A stretch of DNA of 64,000 nucleotides from Deinococcus planocerae (GCF_002869765.1 NZ_PNOR01000022.1:1-64000), one strand, 5' to 3'. Shown: positions 1 through 8,333, counted from the stretch's first letter. Made by a program: numbers and translations. Notes: generated by a model not told the origin, from the letters alone.

Positions 1-520
1 CCCGCTCGGGGCGCCCGGCCCCCGCGTCCGCGGCGAGGGCGGCCTGCGCGGCGCCGCCCAGCCCGAACTCGCGCCCCAGGAGCCGGACCTGCGCGGCGCT
101 GCCCCCGGGAGCCTCCGCGAGGAGGGTGAGGGTCTGGTCGGAGAGGGCTTTGCGCATCAGGCCGCGGGCGAGCAGGACCTGGGCCTGCAACTCGGCGGGG
201 GTGCGGGCCAGGGCGCCCCGGGCGCGGCCCAGGGTGTCTTGCAGCCCGCCCGCGAGCTGGCGGTTACGCAGGGTGGGCGCGAGCTGAGCGTAGGCCGTGT
301 CCGCGCGGTCGAGCTGGCCCAGGGCGCGCTCGGCGCTGGCGGGCCGCACCTGCGAGGCGGCGTCCAGGCTCTGTGCGAGGGTGCGGTAGGCCCCGAGGTC
401 CTGGGCGCCCGCCGGGCCCGCCGCGAGGGCGGTGAGGAGGGCGAGGGTTCCGGCGACGTGGCGCAGGGAACGGGGCTGAGGGGAATGGGGTTGGGGGGAA
501 CGCGGTGGGCAACTGTTCAC
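1..520 (-). CDS. secreted hypothetical protein (3' end outside window)
   Basis: The reading frame opens with GTG at 520 and runs off the left edge, giving about 173 residues. After a Pro/Ser/Arg-rich start there is a hydrophobic stretch ending in AAGPAGAQDL, which reads as a signal peptide with cleavage after AGA. The visible mature part is Ala/Leu/Gln-rich and helical, with no motif I recognise. The GTG overlaps the TGA of the upstream roadblock gene in a GTGA, so the two are probably co-transcribed and translationally coupled. Codon use is normal for the window. Function is unknown and could be clarified only with the missing C-terminal part. Confidence 0.6.
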   Translation of the reverse strand, partial: MNSCPPRSPQPHSPQPRSLRHVAGTLALLTALAAGPAGAQDLGAYRTLAQSLDAASQVRPASAERALGQLDRADTAYAQLAPTLRNRQLAGGLQDTLGRARGALARTPAELQAQVLLARGLMRKALSDQTLTLLAEAPGGSAAQVRLLGREFGLGGAAQAALAADAGAGRPER

Positions 521-1251
521 GGGGCCTCCCGGAGGTGCTGCAATTCGGCGAGCAGTCGCCCGACGTTGACCTGCGGCCCGGCCACGACCGCCACGCAGTG
601 GCCGCCCAGGGGCCGCATACAGACCGTGCGCCCGCCGAGGTCGGCGGACATCAGCCGCAGGGCGCGTTTCTGGAAGAGCAGGGCGGTCGCCGCGATCACG
701 CCCCCCAGGTTCGCCGCGCCGGAGAGCGAGCGCTCGCGCAGCACCTCGCCCGTCGAGCGGCACACGAGCACCCCCTGCACCCCCGCCATCCGGGCGAGGT
801 GCGTGATCAGGGCGTCCTGGTCGGCGGGGTCGTCCAGCGCGTACGTCCGACCGCCGGGGGGCGTGGTGTAGTCGGGGTCGTCGAACTCGAAGTCGTCGGC
901 GCTCAGGGAGGGGCCGTCGTCCCAGCGGGTGGGGTCGGCCACCGTGAGCGTCGGCTCGTCCCAGGCGGCGGCGACCGGGGCCCCCTCGGGGGCGGCGGGG
1001 GCGGGCGCGCCCTGCCGGGCGAGCTGCTGGGCGAGGGCCCCGAGTTCGGCGCGGGCCTGCGCGGCGGGCAGCACGCCGGAGAGCCTGCCCAGCAGCGGGC
1101 CTTCGAGCACGCGCCGCATGTCCCGGGCGCTGACCCCCTCGGGGGCGAGCCCCTGCTCGCGCAGCGCCGCCCGCAGCATCGTCTCGGCGGCCCGCTCGGA
1201 CACGATGCCGGACAGGGTGCGCACAGTCAGGTTGTACACGGCATTCGTCAT
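517..1251 (-). CDS. roadblock/LC7 domain protein
   Basis: The protein has 244 residues. The N-terminal 80 are helical, residues about 80-140 form an acidic, Pro-rich linker, and the C-terminal 100 have the roadblock/LC7 pattern (LARMAGVQGVLVCRSTGEVL, then a helix and a strand ending HCVAVVAGPQVNVGRLLAEL). Bacterial roadblock proteins such as MglB regulate small Ras-like GTPases in polarity or motility, but no partner GTPase is visible here. A TACACT -10 element at 1267-1272 lies 15 nt upstream of the ATG. The stop overlaps the GTG of the next, secreted-protein gene. Domain assignment is by pattern; the biological role is inferred only from the family. Confidence 0.75.
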   Translation of the reverse strand: MTNAVYNLTVRTLSGIVSERAAETMLRAALREQGLAPEGVSARDMRRVLEGPLLGRLSGVLPAAQARAELGALAQQLARQGAPAPAAPEGAPVAAAWDEPTLTVADPTRWDDGPSLSADDFEFDDPDYTTPPGGRTYALDDPADQDALITHLARMAGVQGVLVCRSTGEVLRERSLSGAANLGGVIAATALLFQKRALRLMSADLGGRTVCMRPLGGHCVAVVAGPQVNVGRLLAELQHLREAP

Positions 1252-1303
1252 GGCAGACCTGAACGGAGTGTAGGGACCACCCGCTTACACTTTTCTCTCA
1301 CCG

Positions 1304-1323
1304 CCCCGGGACCTGTCCCGGGG
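1304..1323. promoter_or_regulatory. perfect 20-bp palindrome between divergent genes
   Basis: Two 9-bp arms, CCCCGGGAC and GTCCCGGGG, flank a CT centre in the 87-bp gap between the divergently transcribed roadblock gene and the GNAT gene at 1339. It could be an operator or a transcript hairpin. No U-run follows, so it is not a standard terminator. Confidence 0.45.
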
Positions 1324-1338
1324 CCTGACATTGCCCCC

Positions 1339-1734
1339 ATGCCGCCGACCGACTACCGCGTCCGGGCCGAGGTGGACCCCGCCGCCCTGGGCCGCCTGCG
1401 GGGGGCCGCGTGGGGAGAACCGGGCGACGGGAGGGGGTGGCCCGCCGTCCTCGCCCGCAGCCTGACCTGGGTGACGGCGCACGAGGGCGGGAGGCTCGTC
1501 GGCTTCGTGAACGTCGCCTGGGATGGGGGCGTCCACGCCTTTCTCCTCGACACGACCGTTCACCCGGACGCGCGGCGGCGCGGCGTCGGCACGCGGTTCG
1601 TGAGGACGGCGGCGGACGCGGCGCGGGCGGGCGGGGCGCACTGGCTCCACGTGGACTTCGGGCCCCACCTGGCGGCCTTTTACGCGGGCTGCGGCTTCTC
1701 TCCCACGGCGGCGGGGCTCTTGCGGCTGCGGTGA
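1339..1734 (+). CDS. GNAT family N-acetyltransferase
   Basis: A single GNAT domain fills the 131 residues. The acetyl-CoA binding motif A is clear: a strand (HAFLLDTTVHP) followed by the R-R-x-G-V-G/T loop in DARRRGVGTRFV. The C-terminal AAFYAGCGFSPT is the usual GNAT tail. The substrate cannot be predicted. ATG 1339 is preceded at 6 nt by GACATT, a weak -10 that would make the mRNA leaderless. The next gene, menG/ubiE, starts 34 nt downstream with its own -10. It is one of five GNAT-type genes in the window. Confidence 0.8.
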   Translation: MPPTDYRVRAEVDPAALGRLRGAAWGEPGDGRGWPAVLARSLTWVTAHEGGRLVGFVNVAWDGGVHAFLLDTTVHPDARRRGVGTRFVRTAADAARAGGAHWLHVDFGPHLAAFYAGCGFSPTAAGLLRLR

Positions 1735-1768
1735 CGTGTCCCGGCCCCGCCCGCCTATCATCGCTGCC

Positions 1769-2509
1769 ATGACCTCTTCCCCCTCCACCCCGCCCGTGGG
1801 CAACCGGCACGGCGGGCCGCGCGACAAGGGCCGCGAGGTGCAGGCGATGTTCGCCTCCATCGCCCCCCGCTACGACCTCCTCAACCGCGTGCTCAGCCTC
1901 GGCGTGGACCGCGGCTGGCGGCGTGAGGCGGCCCGCGAGGCGCTCGGCCTGAGCCCTCGGCGCCTCCTCGACGTGGCGACGGGGACGGCGGACTTCGCCC
2001 TCGAACTCAAGGTGCGGGCACCGGAGGCCGAGGTCGTCGGGAGCGACTTCGTGCCGCAGATGCTGGAGATCGGGCGCGCGAAGGCACGGGCGCGGGGGCT
2101 CACGATCGGGCTGGAGGAGGGCGACGCCCTGAACCTCCCCTACCCGGACGGCAGCTTCGACGCGGTGACCTGCGCCTTCGGCTTCCGCAACTTCGCCGAC
2201 TACGGGCAAGGCCTCGCCGAGATGTGGCGGGTCCTCGCCCCGGGGGGCCGCCTCGTCCTGCTGGAATTCCCGCCGCCCCGCCCCGGCCTCTTCGGCTCGG
2301 CCTTCCGCGTCTATTTTCGCCACGTCCTGCCGCGCGTCGGGGCGCTGATCAGCGGCAACGCGGGCGCGTACACCTACCTCCCCGAGAGTGTGCTCGCCTT
2401 CCCCGACCCCGAACGGCTGGCGGGGCTGATGCACGCCACGGGCTTCCGCACCCGTTACCGCCTGCTGACCTTCGGCATCGCGGCCATCCACGTCGGGGAC
2501 AAGGGCTGA
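1769..2509 (+). CDS. ubiE: demethylmenaquinone methyltransferase (MenG/UbiE)
   Basis: Class I SAM-dependent C-methyltransferase of 246 residues that completes menaquinone synthesis by methylating demethylmenaquinone. The UbiE signature near residue 27 (MFASIAPRYDLLNRVLS) is intact. SAM motif I (LLDVATGTADFALEL) lies near residues 66-80, an acidic GDALNLPYPDGSFDAVT loop follows, and NFADYGQGLAEMWRVLAPGG matches the second family signature. Deinococci use menaquinone, so menG is the better functional name. TATCAT at 1756-1761 sits 7 nt before the ATG, pointing to a leaderless mRNA and supporting this start over an upstream in-frame GTG/ATG. Confidence 0.93.
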   Translation: MTSSPSTPPVGNRHGGPRDKGREVQAMFASIAPRYDLLNRVLSLGVDRGWRREAAREALGLSPRRLLDVATGTADFALELKVRAPEAEVVGSDFVPQMLEIGRAKARARGLTIGLEEGDALNLPYPDGSFDAVTCAFGFRNFADYGQGLAEMWRVLAPGGRLVLLEFPPPRPGLFGSAFRVYFRHVLPRVGALISGNAGAYTYLPESVLAFPDPERLAGLMHATGFRTRYRLLTFGIAAIHVGDKG

Positions 2510-2614
2510 CCCGGGGGTGGGAGGGAGTTCCTCCCCGCCATTCGGGTTGCCGCGAAGTCCGGGTTTTAGACGCCCGCGCCTGTGCGACCGCACCGCCCCT
2601 TGTGTTTTACAGAA

Positions 2615-2630
2615 TTACAAAATATTGTAA
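2615..2630. promoter_or_regulatory. palindromic operator candidate before the serine hydrolase gene
   Basis: TTACAA-AATA-TTGTAA is a perfect 6-bp inverted repeat ending 3 nt before the ATG at 2634. Its right half overlaps the best -10 candidate (TATTGT). Position and TACA/TGTA half-sites resemble operators of BlaI/CopY-type repressors, but no such repressor is in the window. AT-rich sequence here stands out against the GC-rich surroundings. Confidence 0.5.
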
Positions 2631-2633
2631 GAC

Positions 2634-3758
2634 ATGCGCAAGCTCCCTCTGCTGGCCCTGGTCCTCCTCCCCGGGTGTGCCCGCGCGCAGGGAGGCGACC
2701 CCCTGGCCCCGCTGCTGGAGTTCGCCCGCAGGCAGCCGGGGGACGTGGCCGTGGTGACCTACGCCGTTCGCGCGGACGGCGCGCCCGACCCGGCCCGGCA
2801 CCGGCTCGCGTGGAACGCGGAGCGGCCCATGCCGCTCGCCAGCACGCGCAAGGTCGTGCTGCTCGCCGCCTACGCGCGGGCGGTGGAGGCCGGGCGGCTG
2901 GACCCGGGGGCGCCCGTGCGCCTCTCGGAGTGGGAGGCGTACTACGTCCCCGGCATCGACGGCGGCGCCCACCCGGCGAGCCTGAAGGCGCTGGGCATCC
3001 CCGCCGACGCGCACGGGCGGGCGCGGGACGGCTCACGGACGGTGCCCCTCGACACCCTCGCCCGTTTCATGATCGAGACGAGCGACAATGCCGCCGCCGA
3101 CCTGATCCTCTCGCGGCTGGGACCGGGGGCCATTCCGGGGACGGCTCGCGCGCTGGGGCTGAGCGGGCAGGAGGACTTCGGACCGATTCTCGGCATGGTC
3201 GGCCACTGGGCCGCGCCGGACGCCCTGAACGTCTACGCGGGGCAACCCCTGGCGACCCGGGTCGCGCGGGACTGGGCGAAGGCGAACGACCTGAGCCGGG
3301 ACGCGCAGGCGCGCGGGGACCTGACCCGCCTGCCGACGTGGCCCTCCGCCGCCGAGCAGGCGAGGCTGGCCGACGCGACCGACCCGCGCGGTACCGCGAA
3401 CGACTCCGCGGGGCTGATGGCGCGCGTGCTGACGGGAACGGGCCTGGGCAAGACCGAGTTGGAGGTCATGCGGCGCCACCTGGGCTGGCCGCTGCGCGTG
3501 AATCCGGACAACGCGCAGGCGTTCACGGCCCTGTACGCCAAGGGGGGGAGCCTGACGGGCGTGCTCACCAATACCTTTGCCTTCGCGCCCAAGGTGGGCC
3601 CGCGGGCCGGGGAGCGGCTCGTCGTCAGCGTGTTCCTGCGCCGCATTCCGCCGAACGAGGCGGGCCGGCTGACGCAGAGCCTCGAAGGGGCCATGCTCTC
3701 GGTCGCCCTCCTCCCGGGCGAGGCGCGGCGCCTGCTCGGTGCCCTGCGGAGCCGGTAA
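2634..3758 (+). CDS. serine hydrolase, class A beta-lactamase-like (secreted)
   Basis: The 374 residues begin with a short hydrophobic signal sequence ending in PGCARAQG; the Cys could be lipidated. The beta-lactamase/DD-peptidase fold motifs are all present in order: Ser70-Thr-Arg-Lys73 (S-x-x-K nucleophile), Ser150-Asp-Asn152 (SDN) and Lys303-Gly-Gly (KTG equivalent). Spacing matches class A enzymes, though the protein is longer than a typical 290-residue beta-lactamase and I do not see the E-x-x-N deacylation motif clearly. It acts outside the membrane on peptidoglycan-like or beta-lactam substrates; which one is open. A palindrome over its promoter suggests induction. Confidence 0.82.
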   Translation: MRKLPLLALVLLPGCARAQGGDPLAPLLEFARRQPGDVAVVTYAVRADGAPDPARHRLAWNAERPMPLASTRKVVLLAAYARAVEAGRLDPGAPVRLSEWEAYYVPGIDGGAHPASLKALGIPADAHGRARDGSRTVPLDTLARFMIETSDNAAADLILSRLGPGAIPGTARALGLSGQEDFGPILGMVGHWAAPDALNVYAGQPLATRVARDWAKANDLSRDAQARGDLTRLPTWPSAAEQARLADATDPRGTANDSAGLMARVLTGTGLGKTELEVMRRHLGWPLRVNPDNAQAFTALYAKGGSLTGVLTNTFAFAPKVGPRAGERLVVSVFLRRIPPNEAGRLTQSLEGAMLSVALLPGEARRLLGALRSR

Positions 3759-3768
3759 ACTCATCCCG

Positions 3769-4308
3769 GTGAACGACGCCCCCGACCTCGAAGCCCGCCT
3801 GCGCGCCCTGGAGGAGCGGGTGCGGGCGTTGGAGGCCGGGCGAGAAGGGTCCGCCGCGCCGCCCACCGCAGCCCAGGACTTCTGGGCGCTCGATACCCTG
3901 ACGGGCCGGTATCCGCAGGGGGCGGTGCTCTTCTCCGGTCACGTCGAGTTGCCCACGGGCGAGCGGTACGGCTGGCAGGAGACGGCGCTCGCCCCCGATC
4001 TCCTCGCCGCCGACTGGGGGGAGGCCGCGCCCGCCCTCGCCGCCCTGGGCCATCCCCTGCGGCTCGCGCTGCTGCGCGCCGTCTTGCACGGGCAGCGCAC
4101 CACGGCGGACCTCCAGGCCCAGCCGGACCTCGCCGGGGCCGGGAAGCTCTACCACCACCTGCGCGAGTTGCAGGCCGCCGGGTGGCTGACCCCGCAGGGC
4201 CGGGGCCGCTACGGGGTGCCCGGCGCCCGCGTCGTGCCCCTGCTGGCGATCCTGCGTGCCACCGGGCCGTTGCTCGCCGCCCCACCTCCCGACGGGCCGG
4301 GCGCATAG
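3769..4308 (+). CDS. winged helix-turn-helix regulator (ArsR-like)
   Basis: The protein has 179 residues. Residues 1-25 are a heptad-rich coiled coil (LEARLRALEERVRALEAG) and the C-terminal half is a winged helix: LGHPLRLALLRAVLHGQRTT, then LYHHLRELQAAGWLTPQG, the pattern of ArsR-family DNA-binding domains. No metal-binding Cys pair is visible, so it need not sense metal. GTG 3769 is chosen because TAAACT (3756-3761) lies 7 nt before it, the same spacing as many leaderless genes here; an in-frame GTG at 3739 would overlap the preceding gene. A terminator hairpin lies just downstream. Confidence 0.75.
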   Translation: MNDAPDLEARLRALEERVRALEAGREGSAAPPTAAQDFWALDTLTGRYPQGAVLFSGHVELPTGERYGWQETALAPDLLAADWGEAAPALAALGHPLRLALLRAVLHGQRTTADLQAQPDLAGAGKLYHHLRELQAAGWLTPQGRGRYGVPGARVVPLLAILRATGPLLAAPPPDGPGA

Positions 4309-4309
4309 G

Positions 4310-4376
4310 TTTGACGGCGGCTGTCTTCCGCGATACCTTAGTTCCATCACCGCCAGAAAGGCGGCTTTTTTATTGC
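4310..4376 (+). repeat. 67-nt promoter-plus-terminator repeat, copy A
   Basis: Copy A matches copy B (4998-5064) over 67 nt without gaps, about 78% identity by eye. In order it holds a -35 TTGACG (4311-4316), 17 nt, a -10-like TACCTT (4334-4339), then a CCGCC/GGCGG hairpin (4350-4364) followed by six T. It can end transcription of the regulator gene that stops at 4308. If the promoter-like part works, the product would be an RNA of roughly 26 nt. The T-run overlaps the stop codon of the glycosylase gene on the other strand. Confidence 0.65.
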
Positions 4377-4969
4377 CCTGTTGCCGGAGTGCGCGCGGCG
4401 CGCCGGGCGTCCAGCAGCGCGAGCAGGGCCTTTCCCGCCTCGTCCCGGCGGGTGTGGAAATTCTGGGGGCTGGGGTGGGGGCAGGCGAAGGTGGGAAGAG
4501 GAGAGCCGACGTGCGGCCACGCCGATTGCGCGTGCCGACCGACGAGCACCACCGCCCGCAACTCCGGCAGCAGGGAGAGCAGGTGCCGGGTGAGCGGCGC
4601 GGCCTCGGCGTACTGGGCACGCACCGGGGCGACGACCCCGCCCGCGCTCATCTGCCAGGGCACGGCGTTCCACACGGCGACCTGCCTGCGCGGCAAGCCC
4701 GCCAGATGCAGGAGGCAGGTCAGATTCTCGGCGGTCGCGTTCGGGTTGTCGAGCGAGACGAAGCCCGTGAGACTCGCCGTGGGGCCGGGCGATTCGAGCA
4801 GCAGCAGGACCCGTGCCCCCACCCCGCCGTCCGCCGGGTCGAGGGAGGGAGTCCACCGCTCGGCACTGAGAACGTCCACCCAGCCGTTCAGCGGCGCGAC
4901 GTGGGGGGCGAGGCGTTGATCCAGACGCGCCCGCAACACGTCGGGAAAGCCGAGACTTCGGGTCTGCAC
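4370..4969 (-). CDS. uracil-DNA glycosylase superfamily protein
   Basis: The 199 residues carry both landmark motifs of the UDG fold: a motif 1-like LLLLESPGP at residues 55-63 and a motif 2-like HPSPQN at 165-170, the His-Pro-Ser-Pro loop that enters the minor groove. The strand RAVVLVGRHAQSAW lies between. It lacks the Cys cluster of family 4/5 enzymes. It probably excises damaged or deaminated bases, but the motif 1 Glu-Ser instead of a catalytic Asp/Asn makes the activity uncertain. GTG 4969 is chosen because TAGAAG lies 6 nt upstream. The gene is bracketed by two direct 67-nt repeats. Confidence 0.75.
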   Translation of the reverse strand: MQTRSLGFPDVLRARLDQRLAPHVAPLNGWVDVLSAERWTPSLDPADGGVGARVLLLLESPGPTASLTGFVSLDNPNATAENLTCLLHLAGLPRRQVAVWNAVPWQMSAGGVVAPVRAQYAEAAPLTRHLLSLLPELRAVVLVGRHAQSAWPHVGSPLPTFACPHPSPQNFHTRRDEAGKALLALLDARRAARTPATGQ

Positions 4970-4997
4970 GGGTTCCTTCTACCACCGGGCTGCAAGA

Positions 4998-5064
4998 TTT
5001 GACACCGCCTGCATACCGCGCTATCTTTTTTCTATCCCCGCCCGAGAGGCGGATTTTTTATTGC
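4998..5064 (+). repeat. 67-nt promoter-plus-terminator repeat, copy B
   Basis: Copy B carries TTGACA (4999-5004), 17 nt, TATCTT (5022-5027), then the CCGCC/GGCGG hairpin (5038-5052) and six T. No plus-strand gene lies upstream that would need this terminator: both neighbours are on the minus strand. The unit therefore looks like a free-standing promoter followed at once by a terminator. Stem bases are conserved with copy A while the loop differs. Confidence 0.65.
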
Positions 5065-5082
5065 TCACTTCACTGCCTGCCG

Positions 5083-5289
5083 TCACGCCGACCCGCCGCG
5101 GCCCTTGGCAGCCTTCCAGGTGCCGCCGTAGCGGTATTCGGGATTGTCCTCGGCCTCGGTGCGGCGGCAGGGCGGACACAGGAAGACCCAGCCTTCCTCC
5201 TCGCGGCGCACCACGCGGTACATGACGGGCGAGGGCTGGCCGCAGCGGGCACACGCCTTCTCTCGCTGCCTGTGGGGTTCGGCGGGCAT
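5083..5289 (-). CDS. small zinc-ribbon protein
   Basis: The 68 residues contain two Cys pairs, C-A-R-C near residue 14 and C-P-P-C near residue 38, separated by a beta-rich segment (VMYRVVRREEEGWVFL). This is the layout of a zinc ribbon. The C-terminal tail is basic (YGGTWKAAKGRG). The partner or target is unknown. ATG 5289 is supported by TACACT at 5297-5302, 7 nt upstream, which makes upstream in-frame ATGs unlikely starts. The gap to acs (5290-5447) has no other feature I can support. Confidence 0.65.
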   Translation of the reverse strand: MPAEPHRQREKACARCGQPSPVMYRVVRREEEGWVFLCPPCRRTEAEDNPEYRYGGTWKAAKGRGGSA

Positions 5290-5447
5290 AGGGGTGAGTG
5301 TAGGGGCCGCCCCGCGCCCCGCTGTGAGCCCCGGCTTTCGGTCTTCCTGCGGGATTTGGCGGGGAGTCTCGCCTCCAGCCATGGGATGCCGCACTCTTCA
5401 GGGGGACGGCCCTTGCCTCCCTGGCCTGCCACTGCTCCGGCGCCGTC

Positions 5448-7316
5448 CTAGCCCTCCAGCGTCGTCAGGTCGCCGGGGTCCTGACCGAGGGCCTGGGCCC
5501 GCAGAAGGCGCCGCATGATCTTGCCGCTGCGGGTCTTCGGGAGGCTGGGGACCACATGCACGGCCCCCGGCGCGGCGATGGGCCCGAGTTCGCGCCGGAC
5601 GTGCTCGGTGATGCTCGCGCACAGCCCGGGGCTGTCCTCGTGCCCGGCCCGCAGGATGACGTGCGCGACGATGCTCTCGCCCTTCAGCTCGTCGGGGACG
5701 CCGATCACCGCCGCCTCCGCCACGGCGGGGTGGGACACCAGCGCGTCCTCCACGTCCGCCGAGCCGATGCGGTGTCCCGCCACGCTGAGCACGTCGTCCG
5801 CCCTCCCCAGGATGCTGATGTAGCCGTGCTCGTCCCGCAGGGCGAGGTCGCCGCTGAGATACCCGGCGGGGTTGGCGTTCCACAGCGAGGCGTACTTCTC
5901 GGGGTTCCCGTGCAGCCCGCGCAACATGGAGGGAAAGGGGCGGCGGATCACCAGGTGTCCCTGCGTGCCGTCCGGCACGGGCTGCCCGTCCTCGTCCACC
6001 ACGTCGGCCTCCACGCCCGCCAGGGGCCTCCCCGCGTAGCCGGGGCGGGCGGGCCAGCGCGGGTGGGTGCCCAGCGTCGGGCCGCCGAGTTCGGTCTGCC
6101 ACCAGTTGTCGATCACGACCCCGTGCGCGCCCTCTCCCAGCCCGCCGCCGACCTGCTCCTGTGCCCAGCGCCACGCCTCCGGGTTCAGCGGCTCGCCCGC
6201 GCAGGCGATCACCCGCAGCGAGGAGAGGTCGTAGGGCTTGAGCACCCCTTCTCCCAGCTTCATGAACAGGCGCAGGGCGGTCGGCGCGGTGAAGAGCACG
6301 TCCACCCCGTAGCGCTCGACCGTGCGCCACAGCACGCCGGGGTCGGGGAAGTCGGGCGCCCCCTCGCGGAAGAGGACCGTCGCCCCCGCCACGAGCGGCC
6401 CATAGACGATGTAGCTGTGCCCGACCACCCAGCCGATGTCGCTCGTGCACATGAACACGTCGCCGGGGTGCACGTCGAAAAGAGCCCTCAGGTGGTACGC
6501 CACGCCCACCATGTACCCGCCGTGCGCGTGGACGACACCCTTGGGTTTGCCGGTGCTGCCGCTCGTGTACAGCACGAAGAGGGGATGCTCGGCGGGCACC
6601 GGGACGGCGGGCGCCCGACCGTGGGTGAAAAGGGATTCCCACGCCACCGTCCGCACGTCGTGTTCGCGCGAGAAGGTCTTGATGCGCTCCCACAGCACCA
6701 GATGCTCGACCCCCGCCAGATCGGCCACGGCCTCGGCGGCGATGGCGTAGAGGTCCACGAGCTTGCCCCGGCGGTGGCCCACGTCGGCGGTGATCACGAC
6801 CCGCGCCCCGGCATCCGTGATGCGGTCCCGCAGCGCACCCACGCCCAGCCCCGCGTACACGACGCTGTGGACGGCCCCGATCCGCGCGCAGGCGAGCATG
6901 GCGACGCAGCCTTCCGGTGTCAGCGGCATGTAGATCACCACCCGGTCACCCACCCCGACGCCGAGAGAACGCAGCCCCGCCGCCGCCCGCTCGACCCGCT
7001 CGTGCAGCATCCCGTAGGTGAGGACCTGCGCCTCCTCGGTCTCCGAGACCCAGACGAGGGCCGCCCGCGTCCGCGCCTCTCCCCGCGCGTGGCGGTCGAG
7101 GGCATTCAGGGTGATGTTCGTCTCGCCGTCCGTGAACCACCCGTGCTCGGGGTGGTTCCAGGTCAGGCCCGTGGTGGGCTCGCGCGTCCACTCGTAGCCC
7201 TGCGCTTCACTCAGCCAGAAGCCGTCGGGGTCCGTGCGGGCGCGGTCAATGTCCGCCTGGGGGTCGTAGCGCAGGCGAGAGAGGACGCTCTGGGGGGTGG
7301 GGATGCGGTCGGTCAT
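5448..7316 (-). CDS. acs: acetyl-CoA synthetase (AMP-forming)
   Basis: Acyl-adenylate-forming enzyme of 622 residues that activates acetate, or a similar short acid, with ATP and CoA. The P-loop is TSGSTGKPKG at 251-260, the A5 motif lies around residue 405, and the C-terminal PKTRSGKIMRR holds the acetylation-regulated catalytic Lys. The A5 motif reads WWQTELGG where typical Acs has WWQTETGG, so Leu410 replaces a Thr near the acyl/AMP pocket. Unlike most genes here it has a leader: TACACT at 7366-7371 and a GGAGG Shine-Dalgarno just before ATG 7316. Acetate specificity is likely but not certain. Confidence 0.88.
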   Translation of the reverse strand: MTDRIPTPQSVLSRLRYDPQADIDRARTDPDGFWLSEAQGYEWTREPTTGLTWNHPEHGWFTDGETNITLNALDRHARGEARTRAALVWVSETEEAQVLTYGMLHERVERAAAGLRSLGVGVGDRVVIYMPLTPEGCVAMLACARIGAVHSVVYAGLGVGALRDRITDAGARVVITADVGHRRGKLVDLYAIAAEAVADLAGVEHLVLWERIKTFSREHDVRTVAWESLFTHGRAPAVPVPAEHPLFVLYTSGSTGKPKGVVHAHGGYMVGVAYHLRALFDVHPGDVFMCTSDIGWVVGHSYIVYGPLVAGATVLFREGAPDFPDPGVLWRTVERYGVDVLFTAPTALRLFMKLGEGVLKPYDLSSLRVIACAGEPLNPEAWRWAQEQVGGGLGEGAHGVVIDNWWQTELGGPTLGTHPRWPARPGYAGRPLAGVEADVVDEDGQPVPDGTQGHLVIRRPFPSMLRGLHGNPEKYASLWNANPAGYLSGDLALRDEHGYISILGRADDVLSVAGHRIGSADVEDALVSHPAVAEAAVIGVPDELKGESIVAHVILRAGHEDSPGLCASITEHVRRELGPIAAPGAVHVVPSLPKTRSGKIMRRLLRAQALGQDPGDLTTLEG

Positions 7317-7547
7317 GGGCGCGTCCTCCTGTGAAGGGTGGGGCGTGGGTTGTGGCTTGAGGCGCAGTGTAAGGCGGGCCCGGCCCTGTCGGCAGCCGTG
7401 TCCCCAACGGAGAAACGGCCTCTCTGGAGGGGTCTTTCTACAGAATTCGCCCGCAAAACGTGGTGTCCCGAATGACAAGACAAACTTCAAAAGCCCCTCC
7501 CACACGACTTACAGCGTTCCGTTCCGTCTCGGACAAAGCCGAGCTTG

Positions 7548-7564
7548 TTACGTCAAAAACATAA
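7548..7564. promoter_or_regulatory. radiation/desiccation response motif (RDRM) upstream of ddrC
   Basis: TTACGTCAAAAACATAA matches the published Deinococcus RDRM consensus TTAYGT-N5-ACRTAA at every defined position. It is the binding site of the repressor DdrO, which IrrE/PprI cleaves after DNA damage. The site overlaps the -35 region; the -10 TAAGAT (7572-7577) lies 6 nt before the ddrC ATG. Confidence 0.88.
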
Positions 7565-7583
7565 TCCGTGCTAAGATATACGC

Positions 7584-8282
<699 letters not shown>

Positions 8283-8295
8283 GGCTCGACTGAGA

Positions 8296-8333
8296 AGAGG
8301 CTCCACCACGAGGACGGTGGGGCCTCTTTTTCG
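8296..8333 (+). terminator. rho-independent terminator of ddrC
   Basis: A 12-bp stem (8296-8307 with 8316-8327, one G-U pair) is followed by TTTTTC. It separates ddrC from the lptF gene. Confidence 0.85.

Noticed and set aside
505..1734. Long plus-strand frame covering the roadblock gene region
   Set aside because: The first 830 nt are antisense to a gene with clear domain content; only the GNAT part from 1339 has coding sense and a promoter.
1298..2593. 431-codon minus-strand frame opposite menG
   Set aside because: Arg/Pro-rich shadow of the ubiE/menG and GNAT genes with no motif.
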